A stretch of DNA of 45,003 bases from VRUE01 sp963805475 (GTDB lineage Bacteria > Actinomycetota > Thermoleophilia > Solirubrobacterales > 70-9): positions 1 to 45,003 of the forward strand of contig CAWDUO010000003.1 in the NCBI GenBank assembly GCA_963805475.1, in the 5' to 3' direction. Every line of letters begins with the position of its first letter. Positions within the stretch are counted from its first letter, which is position 1. Positions 44,907 to 45,003 of this stretch are shown piece after piece. The notes under the pieces were generated by a model. The model was not told the DNA's origin, did no database searches, and saw only the letters and a program-made list of their open reading frames with translations. A program made the translations under genes and the position numbers.

Positions 44907-45002
44907 GCGCCCGTAGCTCAGTGGTCAACGGACCCTTCACGGGGTCCAAAGAGCGTCGGTCTTTCAAGCCGAAGGTCGCGAGTTCGATTCTCGTCGGGCG
45001 CA
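44907..45002 (+). tRNA. tRNA-Glu (anticodon TTC) with a D-loop insertion
   Basis: Acceptor GCGCCCG/CGGGCGC, D-stem GCTC/GAGC, anticodon loop CTTTCAA (TTC at 44963-44965), T-arm with AGTTCGATT, discriminator A at 45002. The gene is 96 nt; 21 nt in the D-loop (44929-44949) account for the excess. Without them the loop is AGTGGTCAAA and the tRNA is 75 nt, a normal size. Whether the unprocessed form is functional is unknown. Confidence 0.85.
44929..44949 (+). repeat. 21-nt hairpin insertion in the tRNA-Glu D-loop
   Basis: GGACCC (44930-44935), loop TTCACG, GGGTCC (44942-44947), bordered by CAA on each side (44926-44928 and 44947-area CAA at 44947-44949), like a 3-nt target duplication. The hairpin would stack out of the D-loop as an extra arm. 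Confidence 0.7.
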
Positions 45003-45003
45003 T

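Noticed and set aside
44929..44949. Group I or archaeal-type intron in tRNA-Glu
   Set aside because: It is 21 nt, in the D-loop, and shows no splicing motif.

Overview
The window is high-GC DNA (roughly 70% by eye) with strong GC3 codon bias, GTG and TTG starts in many genes, and densely packed operons. An HspR-controlled dnaK-grpE-dnaJ-hspR-clpB cluster, a mycobacterial-type inositol-3-phosphate synthase beside a CDP-alcohol phosphotransferase, an LLM flavin oxidoreductase and many leaderless promoters (TANNNT 6-8 nt before the start codon) point to an actinobacterium. My best guess, from gene content and not from any search, is a deep-branching class such as Thermoleophilia. Everything looks chromosomal housekeeping: I see no phage, integrase, transposase or CRISPR.

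Layout. 19-5444 (minus): lpd, a DsbA-like gene, pdhA, pdhB, pdhC, a complete pyruvate/2-oxoacid dehydrogenase complex. 5534-8936: thiamine genes, thiE (minus) facing thiO and a thiS-thiG fusion (plus), then tRNA-Lys. 9166-17001 (minus): purC-purS-purQ-purL-purF-purN-purH. 17139-18745: a cytochrome P450 convergent with a small thioredoxin-fold protein. 18825-22196 (minus): GYD protein, purD, purE, purB. 22428-24772 (minus): two envelope proteins, one a secreted transglycosylase/NlpC-like enzyme. 24818-30787 (minus): the chaperone operon. 31034-32160 (plus): endonuclease III and a membrane cytochrome c. 32392-36440 (plus): an inositol-phospholipid neighbourhood (PAP2/Ipt1-like, CDP-alcohol phosphotransferase, ino1, a truncated glycosyltransferase fused to a PHP domain). 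36440-37892 (plus): a UDG-fold protein and an LLM oxidoreductase. 38006-39747 (minus): RNA uracil methyltransferase and a Lys/Ala-rich protein. 39886-43917 (plus): argF, lgt, prmC, lysS. 43850-44884 (minus): a cation efflux protein; then tRNA-Glu to the end. No gene-free stretch exceeds 300 bases.

The most unusual content is between and sometimes inside genes: at least a dozen large palindromes of several families. Within a family the inner core is conserved, while the outer arms differ from locus to locus yet stay complementary to each other (18-23 bp stems). Many abut a stop codon within 0-15 nt. One family has four copies with a 62-63 nt core (22270, 30901, 32207, 37891); a second has four copies built on CTGTTCCTTTTCC (5480, 18769, 27323, 43920); a third has two copies in the thi operon. 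Others lie inside reading frames encoding flexible segments (pdhC linker, grpE N-terminus, a loop of purQ). A 21-nt hairpin flanked by CAA also sits in the D-loop of the terminal tRNA-Glu.

A caution on quality: seven genes (lpd, thiE, purQ, purD, grpE, the cytochrome c gene and lysS) carry single-base indels, thirteen in all, and one more gene has an in-frame amber codon. Most affected genes are normally essential and restoring one base per site restores a full-length family member, so consensus errors are the simplest explanation. I annotate these as genes, not pseudogenes.
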